A stretch of 64,000 bases of DNA from Candidatus Heimdallarchaeum endolithica (lineage in GTDB: Archaea; Asgardarchaeota; Heimdallarchaeia; Heimdallarchaeales; Heimdallarchaeaceae): NCBI GenBank assembly GCA_021513715.1, contig CP084167.1, forward strand, positions 1,256,571 through 1,320,570, written 5' to 3'. Below the pieces are notes generated by a model, which was given only the letters and a program-made list of their open reading frames with translations, did no database searches and had not been told where the DNA came from. This document shows positions 53,601 to 62,626 of the stretch, in pieces. A program made the translations under genes and the position numbers. Numbering within the stretch: position 1 is the stretch's first letter; each line of letters begins with the position of its first letter.

Positions 53601-53647
53601 AATTTTGAACCGATACTTATTACAACTACTTCTTGATTCGAAGACAT
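50639..53647 (-). CDS. Multidomain protein: degenerate CofD-like domain, helical middle, PCI-like winged helix, HhH end
   Basis: Residues 1-330 follow the CofD/YvcK fold order: VVVISIGSKLHPFLSAMIE, then AVTYITNTVCDFSIYHADPS, NPLHLSTLNYLF, PGIIIVPSDLISLFLVFQSS, GEIAIISPFIEENN, NLIGNVVDTIIIDKKDSSQV and KLREAGITVLVDNL. The glycine-rich GGTG nucleotide motif of real CofD is missing. After an acidic Glu/Ser linker (about 345-500) comes a HEAT-like helical region (about 505-770). A winged-helix segment follows (ISLDIFAEQSGLTTEKAEKL, then IYEMIMKGEIKAKLELVNER) that resembles the end of PCI domains. A Pro/Thr repeat of VQPSTEHV units precedes a helix-hairpin-helix (IGDLVKIKGVGEKTALNAIN). Probably a scaffold binding nucleic acid; function unknown. 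Confidence 0.65.
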   Translation of the reverse strand: MSSNQEVVVISIGSKLHPFLSAMIERDNIAVTYITNTVCDFSIYHADPSKILDYHLEFINIITQKAKRSMESVNVFETLGQFFEFYNPLHLSTLNYLFSKYATNVNQQTKNLTEVWKNISKIIFEKEFIYPLFDEIRQIHVKEGDIEIPVRQLLLKYSKQQEEKKNGKINEEIINNITGIIDIDEINKLKINPIVSKKIEQAPGIIIVPSDLISLFLVFQSSSFRETLKKTSGEIAIISPFIEENNNLELEKAILKKSNFEPTLVNFVNLIGNVVDTIIIDKKDSSQVAKLREAGITVLVDNLSSERMQSHEFLELILRSIEIEPESVYMEPVEIKEGFGDKIVNLLSSRFTDTVIQDKEDKEVIETETEEEKEKEIGESTDIKEAEVSIEEQSIISEKGKEEKSVKSTAVSSNSFDMRDELKEDLSEIVDFIDINDNIVNQFEMEVDGSEETVEKKEKSASELVRFPEEIPVVKQEEKRVEFFLPGIDEIEKAELQDINSLEADESIINAYIDRAILSNDIGVEIAFSDLLSLQNNEMLVDKIYKILMERLTISMEFSTESKLTNIITYLAAHKPAYYIEKFKELLEETIFSAEYESFIELSEKASLIIGKSYPVGEEVVKEFILKYIEFDDFYIEEKLRLIVRDFFPCSEKTRKAISNTLLSILYEELKKEEKNQMKLRRLVSMISMLDAHIIGLELVQIFKEEDFDLFTSIIKSGSFTQGFQHIVFDIMKAYQETNIEQLKNALHGLKLPKEVQSLLIKESYKRSLSKVGSISLDIFAEQSGLTTEKAEKLIYEMIMKGEIKAKLELVNERLYIVQEKQDTLEEVKQKTAVETPIIKPEVQVVDAEQEIEAVSVKEKIAESQTTTQEKVIEFAKPSVQPSTPSPDEPSTEHVVQPSTEHVVQPSTEHVVQPSTEHVVQPSTESAPQQITQVPTQPKKENNEVSSIITILGKRVQPIINAGYNSLEKIAHAEIGDLVKIKGVGEKTALNAINKAKKYLEG
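50881..50976. repeat. Four exact 24-bp tandem repeats inside the CofD-like gene
   Basis: Four identical 24-bp units (50881-50904, 50905-50928, 50929-50952, 50953-50976) encode VQPSTEHV in tandem, with partial units on both sides. Nucleotide identity shows a recent expansion. The encoded Pro/Thr linker lies between the winged-helix and helix-hairpin-helix domains. Confidence 0.95.
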
Positions 53648-53776
53648 TCACAAACCTCAATAAAGAACATACACTTTTTTATTATCCCACAAAGATATAA
53701 GCCAGTAGTGCTATTAAATTTTTGCATAAATAATTTTAAAATTTAATGTCAATTTTGGAGAAATTTCCTACTTTAG

Positions 53777-56461
53777 TTAAATTAAATACTGGCTTTGTAT
53801 CTTAGTTTCAATTTCTTTTACCTTTCTCATTTGTTTTTCATTAGATGAATTTTGTGTATAATCCCAATTCCATAGTAATTGTTGTTTAAGATAATTATAG
53901 AATTTTTTAGCTTTAGAATAGTCTCCTTTTTTTAACAAGAAACTTATTTTTTTAACAAGTAATAAAACCAAACAATCTATATCATCAATCCAATCACAAT
54001 ATTCTATTGTATTGATTAATAGACTTGGTTCAGAACGTTGTAACTTTTCTCCAATTTTATAGAGAAGACGATTAACTAAAATAATGGATAAGAACCACTT
54101 TTGCTTATTTTTTCTTGTGTCCCCAAGTTTTACTAATTTATCTTTAAGAGAGACTAAAGTGTCATACACCAGTGTTAAATCTTCTTCAGAAAAAGATGTT
54201 AGCATTTTTTCTACTATTTTTGCAAAGATTATTATATCGTTGATAGTAAGAATTTCTATTTTTCCTTTCTTTAGTTCCTCTATTACAGCTTTTAAGTTAT
54301 TATTATTAGAAGCAAAAACAGAAACCAATTGGTCTATTTTTTCCCATTCAACGCTATTTGCAAGCTCAAAAATTCTTTTAAGGGAATCTATCGGATTTTC
54401 TTCTAAACTGTTGAAAAAATACGCGATAGTTTCATATGAAGGAAATCTATTAAAATTAGAATTAGAAAAACGCACAATTTGTTCTTTTGTGGAAGAACCC
54501 AAAACATGAGAAGTGTACAATTCAAGAAATTGAGCTTCAATCATATTTTCTTTTGATTTTGTTTTTTTAGCAAATTCATAAATTGAAGGAAGTATTTGGT
54601 CTATCTTTTCTTTCTTGTTTTCATCAAGAATTATATTTATTAGTTCATGTTTTTTATATAGAAAAGCATATTGGTAGAAGTAGTCCTGGTATCTTTCGAA
54701 ATCTGGGCTTTTAAGTAAATTGGATATAAATTCTTGAAAGAAAGAATAAAGTTCTTGTTCAGTTACATCTAATAATAGATAACTATAACACAATTTTGAG
54801 AAAGGTGTTAGTTGATTTAAATTTCTTAGAGACAAATCAAAAATTGTTAAAGGGTCTGATTCAAAAAATCTAATAAATTTACTATTTTTAAGAAAGTTAT
54901 ACTTTGATTTCAACTTGGATACTGTCATTTTGAATTGTAACTTCATTTTAGAGAAACCATGTTCTTTTTCAAAATAGTGGAAAACTGGAAATAATTTTTG
55001 TTTTTTTGGAATAATTAACCTAACTTTTGAAGTTGGACAAATAATTCCTTTTTGAATTGAAGTCAAAATATCATCAATTTTATCTATTTCAATTACTTCA
55101 TTACTATTTTCATCTAACAAACCTATTATTCTATAATAAGGCAATAAACATGAAGACATTCTTGATAAATCTTTGAATTCAGCTTGAAATTCTTCCTTTA
55201 CCAATAAAGACAAATTTAGCTTATCAAGTTTTAATGAAATAACAAAGTAATTATTTCCTACATATTTATCTTCAGGGAAGATTTTTAGTTCTCTTTCATC
55301 AACTTCTATCGTAGAATCTATTTTTTCTAGTAGTTCTAGAATAGTAGAATAAGAAATGCAAGGAAATCTGTTTTTTGCGAGTGATATTTTCCTAACAAAT
55401 TTCTGTTCCTTTTTATTTTTAAAGAGTAAAGTTATTTTCTCAATATCATAAATGTTTGAAACTGAACTGAAACTTTCAAAATAGAATAATTTACTTAAAA
55501 TTTCTACCTTCTTAAAATTAAGTTCTTCTTGAATTTTTTCATATTTCATATCCTTTGAGAATTGTAAAGCATGATTTATCACTTCCAAAGCTTTTTCATT
55601 CCTATCAATTTCAACTAAAGTTTCAAGCAGTTTACTACAAATATATAGAAACTGATCTGGCACAGTCCACCTAGAATTCATTATTAGGGAATCAGTAAAA
55701 TCATCAATAATCAGAGGTTCAATTAAAGCTATTGGTTTTGAGAAAAGAAAAGAGATATAATACAAAATTTCATCATACAAATAATGCATTTTGCTTATAT
55801 CCTTCAACATTCTAATAATTTCAGTCCTTATTTCTTTCTTCTGTGTTTCAGTAAATTTATTTGGTAAGGATTTAATGATGGTTAATAAATAAACAATTGC
55901 TATGAAGATAGAAGAAACATCATTACATTCTTTACTAAGTTCCTTTAACCAGGCAAAGGTAGCAATGACTCCTTCTTTAAATTTGTCTAGTTCCCAGTAT
56001 ATTTTAGCCTTTAACTCCATTATTGTAATTAGTTTTATATCAAAATTAGCAATGATTTTTTCTATTTTTTTCACTGATTTTAAAGACTTAGAGTACTTTC
56101 TTTGTCGATATTGTTCTAGAGCAATTTGAGTTAATAGACCAAGTTCAAAATCCGTCATTTTATTATTTTTAGCTATTTTAGCTGCTTTTGAAAGATAACC
56201 TAGAGGATCTTTATTCTGATGTTGTAACAACTGACTAACAAACAAATAATATTTTAACAAAAATTGCTTGTTCTTCCAGATTTGAGTTAATTTAAATAAA
56301 TATTCTGAAATTTTTTTGGCTTCTTCAATATCATTACTAGCTAAAAAGTCTTGACCTTTTAACGCCAATAGACTAAAGAAAATAGATTTAGAGCTTTTTT
56401 CATACTTGATTCTATATTTTTTAGCTAAGAAAAGTGGTAAATTATGTTCATCATCACTCAT
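53777..56461 (-). CDS. Large alpha-helical solenoid protein
   Basis: Most of the 894 residues are helices arranged like TPR or other solenoid repeats: SIFFSLLALKGQDFLASNDI, FELGLLTQIALEQYRQRKYS, then KAKIYWELDKFKEGVIATFA. A beta-containing insertion lies about residues 385-500 (YVGNNYFVISLKLDKLNLSL). No signal peptide, membrane segment or catalytic motif is seen. Its length and style resemble the helical part of the PIN-solenoid protein at 16846-18606, but I cannot show homology. It lies between the CofD-like gene and an acyl-CoA ligase gene on the same strand, with gaps of about 100-130 bp. Confidence 0.65.
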   Translation of the reverse strand: MSDDEHNLPLFLAKKYRIKYEKSSKSIFFSLLALKGQDFLASNDIEEAKKISEYLFKLTQIWKNKQFLLKYYLFVSQLLQHQNKDPLGYLSKAAKIAKNNKMTDFELGLLTQIALEQYRQRKYSKSLKSVKKIEKIIANFDIKLITIMELKAKIYWELDKFKEGVIATFAWLKELSKECNDVSSIFIAIVYLLTIIKSLPNKFTETQKKEIRTEIIRMLKDISKMHYLYDEILYYISFLFSKPIALIEPLIIDDFTDSLIMNSRWTVPDQFLYICSKLLETLVEIDRNEKALEVINHALQFSKDMKYEKIQEELNFKKVEILSKLFYFESFSSVSNIYDIEKITLLFKNKKEQKFVRKISLAKNRFPCISYSTILELLEKIDSTIEVDERELKIFPEDKYVGNNYFVISLKLDKLNLSLLVKEEFQAEFKDLSRMSSCLLPYYRIIGLLDENSNEVIEIDKIDDILTSIQKGIICPTSKVRLIIPKKQKLFPVFHYFEKEHGFSKMKLQFKMTVSKLKSKYNFLKNSKFIRFFESDPLTIFDLSLRNLNQLTPFSKLCYSYLLLDVTEQELYSFFQEFISNLLKSPDFERYQDYFYQYAFLYKKHELINIILDENKKEKIDQILPSIYEFAKKTKSKENMIEAQFLELYTSHVLGSSTKEQIVRFSNSNFNRFPSYETIAYFFNSLEENPIDSLKRIFELANSVEWEKIDQLVSVFASNNNNLKAVIEELKKGKIEILTINDIIIFAKIVEKMLTSFSEEDLTLVYDTLVSLKDKLVKLGDTRKNKQKWFLSIILVNRLLYKIGEKLQRSEPSLLINTIEYCDWIDDIDCLVLLLVKKISFLLKKGDYSKAKKFYNYLKQQLLWNWDYTQNSSNEKQMRKVKEIETKIQSQYLI

Positions 56462-56557
56462 AAAATCTCGTTTCCTTAGTATAATCTTTTTATGTTGTAA
56501 TAAGTTTCTTTTTTTAAAGCATTTTGTTTTTACAATTTTATTGTTTTATCTATTGTT

Positions 56558-58138
56558 TTATCTATTGTTTAATTTTTCGAGTTCTCTTTTTGCTATTTTT
56601 CCTGGTCCGCTTAAAGGTAGTGAGTCTACAAATTCTATTTCTTTAGGAATTTTGTATGTAGCTATCTTATTTTTTAGGAACTCCGTAATCTGTTCCTTTG
56701 ATATATTATAACCTTCTTTTTTTACTACATAGAGTTTTCCTACTTCTCCATAATATTCATCTGGAATGCCAATCAAGGCAGTATAAGCTATTCCTGGTAT
56801 TTTAAAGACTAGTTCTTCAACTTCTCTTGGGTAAATCTTTAATCCTCCAGAAATAATTACTTCTTTTAATCTGTCAACAATGAAAAAGAAACCCTCATCA
56901 TCTATTGAGGCTAAATCACCAGTTCTCAGCCATCCATCTGAAGTAAAAGTTTTAATTGATTCTATTCCCTTTTTATAATAACCTAGCATAACCTGAGGAC
57001 CTTTTATCACTAGTTCTCCTATCTCTCCTTCTATCATAATGTTTTGCTCTGTTTCTGGATCAATTATTTTCGCTTTTGTATCTGGTAATGGTAAACCGAT
57101 TGAACCTAGTTTAGGAGAATCAGGTGGATTTAAGTGGGTTACAGGGCTACATTCTGTTAACCCATATCCTTCACAAATTTTAACACCAGTAAGTCTGTAA
57201 AATTTTTCACCTAACTCTTTTGCTAAAGGAGCTCCTCCAGAAACGCAAATCTCCAGTTTTAAATTCTTTACTGGTATTTTTTCTACAGTCAAAGCCACGT
57301 ACATTGTTGGAACGGCATAAAGTTCTGTTATATTTTCTTTAATTATTATTTCCCATACTTTTTTTGGATCAAATTTAGGTAATACGACAATTTTACTTCC
57401 TTTGAATAGTGGGGAAAAAACACAAACCATTAGCCCAAAAGAATGATAAAAAGGAAGAACACCTAAAACTATTGTTTTTTCTGGATTTCTTTCTTTTCTA
57501 TCTAAAGCTGTATTAAATTGAATAGAATTAGCTAATAAATTATAATGCGAAAGCACGACTGCTTTGGGTAATCCTGTTGTTCCTCCAGTGTATAATAATA
57601 GAGCTACTGAATTACTTTGACTTTGATCTTCAGTATAAAAGTCATTTTTTTCTAATATACTTTCTATCAGCACATAGTCATTTTCAGTTGGTTTAATATA
57701 GGCATATGAATCTGTGATTATTTTGATATTAAATGCATGATGTTTAATAGCTGTAGAAAATTTTTCTTTTAATTCTGATTCTGTGATTAATGCAATAGCA
57801 TCAGAATCAATGAAATTATTAGATATATCTTTTTCTGATAATCTTGGGTTTAACAAAACAACTTTTGCTCCTACTTGAAAGCAAGCAAAAAGTGAAATTA
57901 TAAAATAGTAAGAATTATTAAGTAATATTGCTACTGTATCTTCTTTTCCAATTCCAGAATAATCAAGAAAGAACGCTAGTTTATTAGAGTCTGTTATAAG
58001 TTCTTTATAAGAGTAATTTTTTTGACCTTCAACTACAGCTATTTTTTCAGGAATCTTATTTGCAACCATTAGAAGATTTTGATAGAGAGAATGATTTGGA
58101 TAAGATAAAGTATAATTAGATTCATCAGATAACTTCAA
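56558..58138 (-). CDS. AMP-forming acyl-CoA synthetase
   Basis: This 526-residue ANL-family ligase has the P-loop LLYTGGTTGLPKAVVLSH, GGAPLAKELGEKF, YGLTECSPVTH, GWLRTGDLASIDDEGFFFIV and DRLKEVIISGGLKIYPREVE. The C-terminal SLPLSGPGKIAKREL carries the catalytic lysine. It activates a carboxylic acid, probably a medium- or long-chain fatty acid, through an acyl-adenylate to the CoA thioester. The very end (GKIAKRELEKLNNR) is complete. Several hydrophobic stretches in the N-terminal domain are normal for the family. No other lipid-metabolism gene is adjacent, so substrate preference is open. Confidence 0.9.
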   Translation of the reverse strand: MKLSDESNYTLSYPNHSLYQNLLMVANKIPEKIAVVEGQKNYSYKELITDSNKLAFFLDYSGIGKEDTVAILLNNSYYFIISLFACFQVGAKVVLLNPRLSEKDISNNFIDSDAIALITESELKEKFSTAIKHHAFNIKIITDSYAYIKPTENDYVLIESILEKNDFYTEDQSQSNSVALLLYTGGTTGLPKAVVLSHYNLLANSIQFNTALDRKERNPEKTIVLGVLPFYHSFGLMVCVFSPLFKGSKIVVLPKFDPKKVWEIIIKENITELYAVPTMYVALTVEKIPVKNLKLEICVSGGAPLAKELGEKFYRLTGVKICEGYGLTECSPVTHLNPPDSPKLGSIGLPLPDTKAKIIDPETEQNIMIEGEIGELVIKGPQVMLGYYKKGIESIKTFTSDGWLRTGDLASIDDEGFFFIVDRLKEVIISGGLKIYPREVEELVFKIPGIAYTALIGIPDEYYGEVGKLYVVKKEGYNISKEQITEFLKNKIATYKIPKEIEFVDSLPLSGPGKIAKRELEKLNNR

Positions 58139-58229
58139 GATTGTTCATGTTATTTTATTTAATAAGTATAAAAAATGTTACGATTAGAAAACCAAAAAAG
58201 ATATTTGTATTTTTGCAATTATTATCATA

Positions 58230-59129
58230 ATGGATGATGATGACAATCAAAATTTAAATCTTGAACTAGCAAAAAAAATGATGGAGCAACAACTTTATGA
58301 GGAAGCCCTATCTATTTTGGAAAAAGGATTAACTGAAAACCCTTCCAACACTGATTTTCTCTGGTTAAAAGCAAAGATTCTCTTTATTACTGGAAAATTC
58401 AATCAAACAATTGATGTTCTATCTTCACTCATTTTACAAGAAAAAAGTAATGCGAAAGCCTACGAATTAATGGGTGAAACATATAGATGTTTAAACAACC
58501 TTGATGTTGCTGAAGAATATTATCAAAAGGCATTAGAACTTGACTCTAAAAGTTTTCTTTCCTGGTTAGGAAAAGGAAAAATCGCTTATCACAAAGGAGA
58601 TTTTCAGACAGCTATTCTCTGCTTTAAGACATTCGTACAAGAGCATAAGGAGCGAAGTGACATCTGGCATTTATTAGCTAAAGCTTATAAAGAAGCTAAT
58701 AATGAACTTGAAGCTATTGATGCTTATAATATGGCTATTGACTTTGATCCACTAAATAAGGAATTGTATGAAGAATTAGGGGATATTTATTTCGAACTAG
58801 GACACAAGGATATAGCTAAAGAGAAGTACCTACAAGCACTACAAGTTGAAGAAAAAACAAGAGAGATGAACGTTTCACTTTATTTAAAAGTAATCAGAAT
58901 TTTATTAGAAGAAAATCAAAATTTAAGAGCTTTTAATTTATGTAATGAGATCTTAGTTTTTCAAAAAAACAATGTTGATGCATTGTTTCTTTCAGGTGTT
59001 GCACTTATTCAGATGAGTAACATTCACGAAGGTAAAAAACGAGTAGAAGAGGCATATTCGATTGAAAAAAGAGATGATATCTGGGATTACTTAAATAATT
59101 TAGAAAAAGAAATTTATTTTAATAGATAG
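58230..59129 (+). CDS. TPR-repeat protein
   Basis: The 299-residue protein begins with an acidic stretch (MDDDDNQNLNLELAKKMMEQ) and consists of seven to eight tetratricopeptide repeats, for example AYELMGETYRCLNNLDVAEE, then YYQKALELDSKSFLSWLGKG, and LYEELGDIYFELGHKDIAKE. It has no catalytic domain or membrane segment and should be a protein-protein scaffold. Its stop codon abuts the convergent ABC-2 permease gene, with no gap between them. Partner unknown. Confidence 0.88.
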   Translation: MDDDDNQNLNLELAKKMMEQQLYEEALSILEKGLTENPSNTDFLWLKAKILFITGKFNQTIDVLSSLILQEKSNAKAYELMGETYRCLNNLDVAEEYYQKALELDSKSFLSWLGKGKIAYHKGDFQTAILCFKTFVQEHKERSDIWHLLAKAYKEANNELEAIDAYNMAIDFDPLNKELYEELGDIYFELGHKDIAKEKYLQALQVEEKTREMNVSLYLKVIRILLEENQNLRAFNLCNEILVFQKNNVDALFLSGVALIQMSNIHEGKKRVEEAYSIEKRDDIWDYLNNLEKEIYFNR

Positions 59130-59903
59130 CTACTTTTTGGTTGGCTCTTTCTCACTAGAGATAATAACAATAGAAAGAAGAAGTAAAAGAATACTGAAAA
59201 CTATAACTAATAGTACATTAATGATAATCTCTATGTTTGAGAAACTAAATGAAAATACATTCACAGGTATCTGAAGAAAGTTGTATCTTGCAGCTTCTTC
59301 TTGGTTCAGTAAACTTGAGACTAAAGTTAAACTAAAGACTACTAAGACACTCACAGCACCAGAACTTAACTGAGATTTGGTAAAAGTTGAGATCAACAGT
59401 CCTATGCAAACATACAAAAGTAAGGATAATATAAAAAAACCACTTGCTAAAAGAAAAATTGGTATATCAGGTTTCCCAGCCATTAATATAATTAAGAAAA
59501 AAGCAAAAAGAGTACTGAATATATAAGGAATAATTACAAGAAGAAAACGCACGATTGTTTTTATTATAATTAAAGAGGAATCTCTAACTGGAGCTGTTTT
59601 CAACAGTGTAAAAGTATTTTTTTCACGCTCTCCAGCAATAGCATCAACACATAAAATAACAGTGATAATACTTAGAATATTGTTAGCATTACTAAAAAAT
59701 GTTTGACTCAAGACTGTAGGAGTCAACTCTGGAAATAGTTCAGAAGGGATGTCAGGAACAAGATAGGGTAAAGCGTACATCATTAAAATTGTAAATAAGC
59801 TAAAAATGATTATACCTGCAGTTATTGGAAGAAGTTTGCGTTTTGCATCTTTCCACTCTTTTATAAACAAAGAATAGTTAACACATCTTGAATTAATCTT
59901 CAT
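59130..59903 (-). CDS. ABC-2 type transporter permease
   Basis: This 257-residue membrane protein has six hydrophobic helices and the ABC-2 family core: NNILSIITVILCVDAIAGER, then EKNTFTLLKTAPVRDSSLII near the second helix, and a C-terminal pair of helices. The motif GEREKNTFTLLKTAPV corresponds to the GERExGTLExLLxxPV signature of ABC-2 permeases. The gene overlaps the ATPase gene by 11 bp. Transporters of this kind export drugs, polysaccharides or lipids, or serve as sodium efflux pumps (NatAB-like). Confidence 0.87.
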   Translation of the reverse strand: MKINSRCVNYSLFIKEWKDAKRKLLPITAGIIIFSLFTILMMYALPYLVPDIPSELFPELTPTVLSQTFFSNANNILSIITVILCVDAIAGEREKNTFTLLKTAPVRDSSLIIIKTIVRFLLVIIPYIFSTLFAFFLIILMAGKPDIPIFLLASGFFILSLLLYVCIGLLISTFTKSQLSSGAVSVLVVFSLTLVSSLLNQEEAARYNFLQIPVNVFSFSFSNIEIIINVLLVIVFSILLLLLSIVIISSEKEPTKK

Positions 59904-60849
59904 TTGAACTCACCATTTTGATAAACAATTGATCCAAATCAGGCTCATAATAACCAAAAGAAAGAATTGAATGCTTTTCCATTATTTTACTTAAAATTTC
60001 ATTAAATTCATCAATAACATTTTCAGACTTTATTTGAAACAAAATCTTATTACCTTCAAATTCTATTTTTTTTATATTAGATACTTTTTTCAGAAAAGAA
60101 AAAATTTCTTCATTATCATTTGACTCAATATAATAGACGTTTTTTGTTATTTTTTTTATTATATTCAGTGGAGTATCATGCTCCACTAATATTCCATTAT
60201 TTAAGACGAATACTTCATCACTTAACTTCCAAATATCTGTTAAAATATGGCTTGAATAAAGAACTATTTTTTCTTTTGAAAGTTCTTTCATCAAATTGCT
60301 GACATGAGATCGAACTACAGGATCTAGTCCGCTCAAACTCTCATCTAAAATCAAGATATCTGGGTCGTGTAATAATATTCCAGCAATCAATAGTAACCTT
60401 TTTTGTCCTGTAGAGAGGTATCTTACAATTTTATTTGGAGAGTACTTTATTCCAACAAAATCTACAACTTCTTTAACTCTCTTTTTTCTTTGTGTTTTAA
60501 CTAATCCATGTAGTCCTGCTAAAATGTGTAAAAAATCTCTTGCGCTTAAATTTTCATATAGACCAACATCTTCTGGAATAAATCCATAAATGTTTTTTTG
60601 AAATAATAACTTACGATTTACTGCAGTATTATTTAGGATAACCTTTCCTTCTGTAGGAGTTAGTAAACCAGTAATACACTTAAACAAAGTTGTCTTTCCT
60701 GCTCCATTTGGTCCAATTAAACCATAAAGTCCAGGTTTATTAATACTCAAACTTATACCTTTTAGAGCAAAAAAAGAGTTAAACTTTTTCTTTAGGTTTT
60801 CAACTTTAACTCCAATCATTTGGTTTTCTTGTTTCTGTAATGGATTCAT
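59893..60849 (-). CDS. ABC transporter ATP-binding protein (ABC-2 type)
   Basis: The 318-residue protein has Walker A GPNGAGKTT, Q-loop YGFIPEDVGLYENLSARDFL, signature LSTGQKRRLL-like (YLSTGQKRLLLIAG), Walker B ILILDESLSGLD and H-loop YSSHILTD. A C-terminal regulatory extension of about 90 residues follows, as in drug-resistance or NatA-type ABC ATPases. The start ATG lies inside the preceding small membrane-protein gene (44-bp overlap), and the permease gene overlaps its end, so all three genes form an operon. Confidence 0.92.
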   Translation of the reverse strand: MNPLQKQENQMIGVKVENLKKKFNSFFALKGISLSINKPGLYGLIGPNGAGKTTLFKCITGLLTPTEGKVILNNTAVNRKLLFQKNIYGFIPEDVGLYENLSARDFLHILAGLHGLVKTQRKKRVKEVVDFVGIKYSPNKIVRYLSTGQKRLLLIAGILLHDPDILILDESLSGLDPVVRSHVSNLMKELSKEKIVLYSSHILTDIWKLSDEVFVLNNGILVEHDTPLNIIKKITKNVYYIESNDNEEIFSFLKKVSNIKKIEFEGNKILFQIKSENVIDEFNEILSKIMEKHSILSFGYYEPDLDQLFIKMVSSNED

Positions 60850-61093
60850 GTTTAACTCGACCTATAATGAAATATAATATTGCTCCTATAGTACTAATCA
60901 ACCATATAACTAGAATCCATAAAACAAATTCTGTTTGTTCTCGATAGGGGTGTGATTTTACTAAATCAATAGTGGCAAAAATCTGCAAACCCATTTGTAA
61001 TAACACAAGAACAATTATAATGGATATCATCAATAAGCTAAAGTTCATCATTGTAGATAGACAGTGGATTAACCAATTAATATATTTTTTCAA
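60806..61093 (-). CDS. Small two-helix membrane protein, PLDc_N-like
   Basis: The 95-residue product has two or three hydrophobic segments (FSLLMISIIIVLVLLQMGLQ; EFVLWILVIWLISTIGAILY) and ends FIIGRVKHESITETRKPNDW. The second helix pattern, with a Gly-x-Ile-x-Tyr-x-x-x-Gly-Arg end, is that of the PLDc_N (phospholipase D N-terminal-like) domain, which is often encoded next to ABC-2 transporters. It is first gene of the ABC operon and overlaps the ATPase gene by 44 bp, which favours a role as a small subunit or regulator. Confidence 0.75.
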   Translation of the reverse strand: MKKYINWLIHCLSTMMNFSLLMISIIIVLVLLQMGLQIFATIDLVKSHPYREQTEFVLWILVIWLISTIGAILYFIIGRVKHESITETRKPNDWS

Positions 61094-61117
61094 ATTTACT
61101 GTAATAATCCAAGAAAA

Positions 61118-62512
61118 TTAAGGTTTAGGAGAATTGTCCTTCTCTTTTTTTCTTTCTGGAAATTTATATGCAAAATAAATATCAATAGGGAGAAAAGTCA
61201 AAGTTATAAGAAAAGGTATAAGAAAAGAAGTTTTTTCTATTATCAAACCAGCAATTAAAGAGGTAGGTAACCATCCTAAACTCTGTAACCCTGAAACAGT
61301 TCCATAAGCTTCAGCTCTTCTTTGTTTATCAAAACCTGTCATTATTGATTGTATTCCAGGAACCCAAAAAGCTACTGAAGCTCCTAATCCTATCCAAGCT
61401 ATCCAAATTGCATATTTTCTAAATTCAGGAGAAGTAAAGAAAGCAATGATATTCAATGTGATAAATAAACTCCCAGACACTTCACTCATAACTAGAATTT
61501 CGTTATTTTTGACTTTATCTGCAAATGAAACGAAAATCATGAAAACGACAATTGTGCTAAAATTAAAGAAGAAAGTAAATTCTGCTATATCTCCTTCTGT
61601 AAAAGAATAAACGAGAATTGTACTTCCATTAAAAATAGATATACTTAGACCCCAAAGAAAAGAGTCAAAGATGAAGAAAGATAGAGCATATTTAAGTCTA
61701 GGTATTTTAAAAATGGAATTATACAATTCTACTTCTTTTTCAACTTCTTTAAAGAATTCAGAATCAATGTTTCTTCTTTTAAGAATTTTCGTTCTAAAAA
61801 GATAGAATGGAATGGAAACCAATCTTACAAAACTTGTAAAAAAGGTTTTTATTATTATTGGAATTGATATGATAGATTGAATAAAGTCTTTTTTTAAACT
61901 CCATTTTACGTTTTCAATCAACAAAGATTCTCTTAAGAAAAATAATTGATAAATGTATAGAAAAACAAATCCTCCAAAAAGTAAATAAAAATAGATTCTT
62001 AGATCAACTTTTTGTGAAAAAATGCGAATTATTAATGGTCCTACAAGACCTGTTGAGTAAAAAGCCAAATTAACAAAAGTAAATGAAGAAGTTTTTTTCT
62101 TTTCTTCTGAACTTTCAGCAGTTAATGCTTGTTTTGCTGGTTCTCTAATCCCAAATGCAAATGAAAATAACAATAGTGCACTTATAACAATGAATAAATT
62201 TCTTGATTGACTAAATAGAGCAAAAGCAAGTATGAACAAAAAAATACTTGATAAGTATGTCACTCTTCTTCCTCTTTTATCACTCACTTTGGCTGTCAGG
62301 ATTAAAGAAGAAGATTGAATCATTGAACTTATAGTTAGAATCAAACCTAATTTCTTCTCTGATTTAATAAATTGAACAATGTAAGGTTGTAATATTACGT
62401 TGTAAAAACCATTAATTAATCCCAATATCAGATTAGCTATGAATACAGTCTTAATATTTGAATATCTAAGTGGGTTAAGCGAAGTTTCAACTACACTATT
62501 CAATTTAATCAA
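61118..62512 (-). CDS. Major facilitator superfamily transporter
   Basis: This 464-residue protein has 12 hydrophobic segments in two six-helix halves. The MFS loop 2-3 motif appears as AKVSDKRGRRVTYLSSIFLF, with a weaker copy after the eighth helix (FADKVKNNEILVMSEVSG). The central loop between halves is long and charged (RTKILKRRNIDSEFFKEVEK). A hydrophobic, non-specific exporter is the closest general type; no substrate can be named. It is separated from the ABC operon by 25 bp and may be its first gene, but overlapping expression is not certain. Confidence 0.85.
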   Translation of the reverse strand: MIKLNSVVETSLNPLRYSNIKTVFIANLILGLINGFYNVILQPYIVQFIKSEKKLGLILTISSMIQSSSLILTAKVSDKRGRRVTYLSSIFLFILAFALFSQSRNLFIVISALLLFSFAFGIREPAKQALTAESSEEKKKTSSFTFVNLAFYSTGLVGPLIIRIFSQKVDLRIYFYLLFGGFVFLYIYQLFFLRESLLIENVKWSLKKDFIQSIISIPIIIKTFFTSFVRLVSIPFYLFRTKILKRRNIDSEFFKEVEKEVELYNSIFKIPRLKYALSFFIFDSFLWGLSISIFNGSTILVYSFTEGDIAEFTFFFNFSTIVVFMIFVSFADKVKNNEILVMSEVSGSLFITLNIIAFFTSPEFRKYAIWIAWIGLGASVAFWVPGIQSIMTGFDKQRRAEAYGTVSGLQSLGWLPTSLIAGLIIEKTSFLIPFLITLTFLPIDIYFAYKFPERKKEKDNSPKP

Positions 62513-62600
62513 AACCTATTAATCTATTGTTATTATAAAGTTTCATTTATCAACGGAAAAGGAAGTTAAAAGTTTATTTTTTTTACAACTTTCCTCAATA

Positions 62601-62610
62601 ATTATATTTT
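62601..62610 (+). promoter_or_regulatory. TATA box of the histidine kinase gene
   Basis: ATTATATTTT is centred about 22 bp before ATG 62627, so that ATG can be the first base of a leaderless transcript; the alternative ATG 62645 would have a short leader. Confidence 0.5.
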
Positions 62611-62626
62611 TTAATTTGATAGTCTA

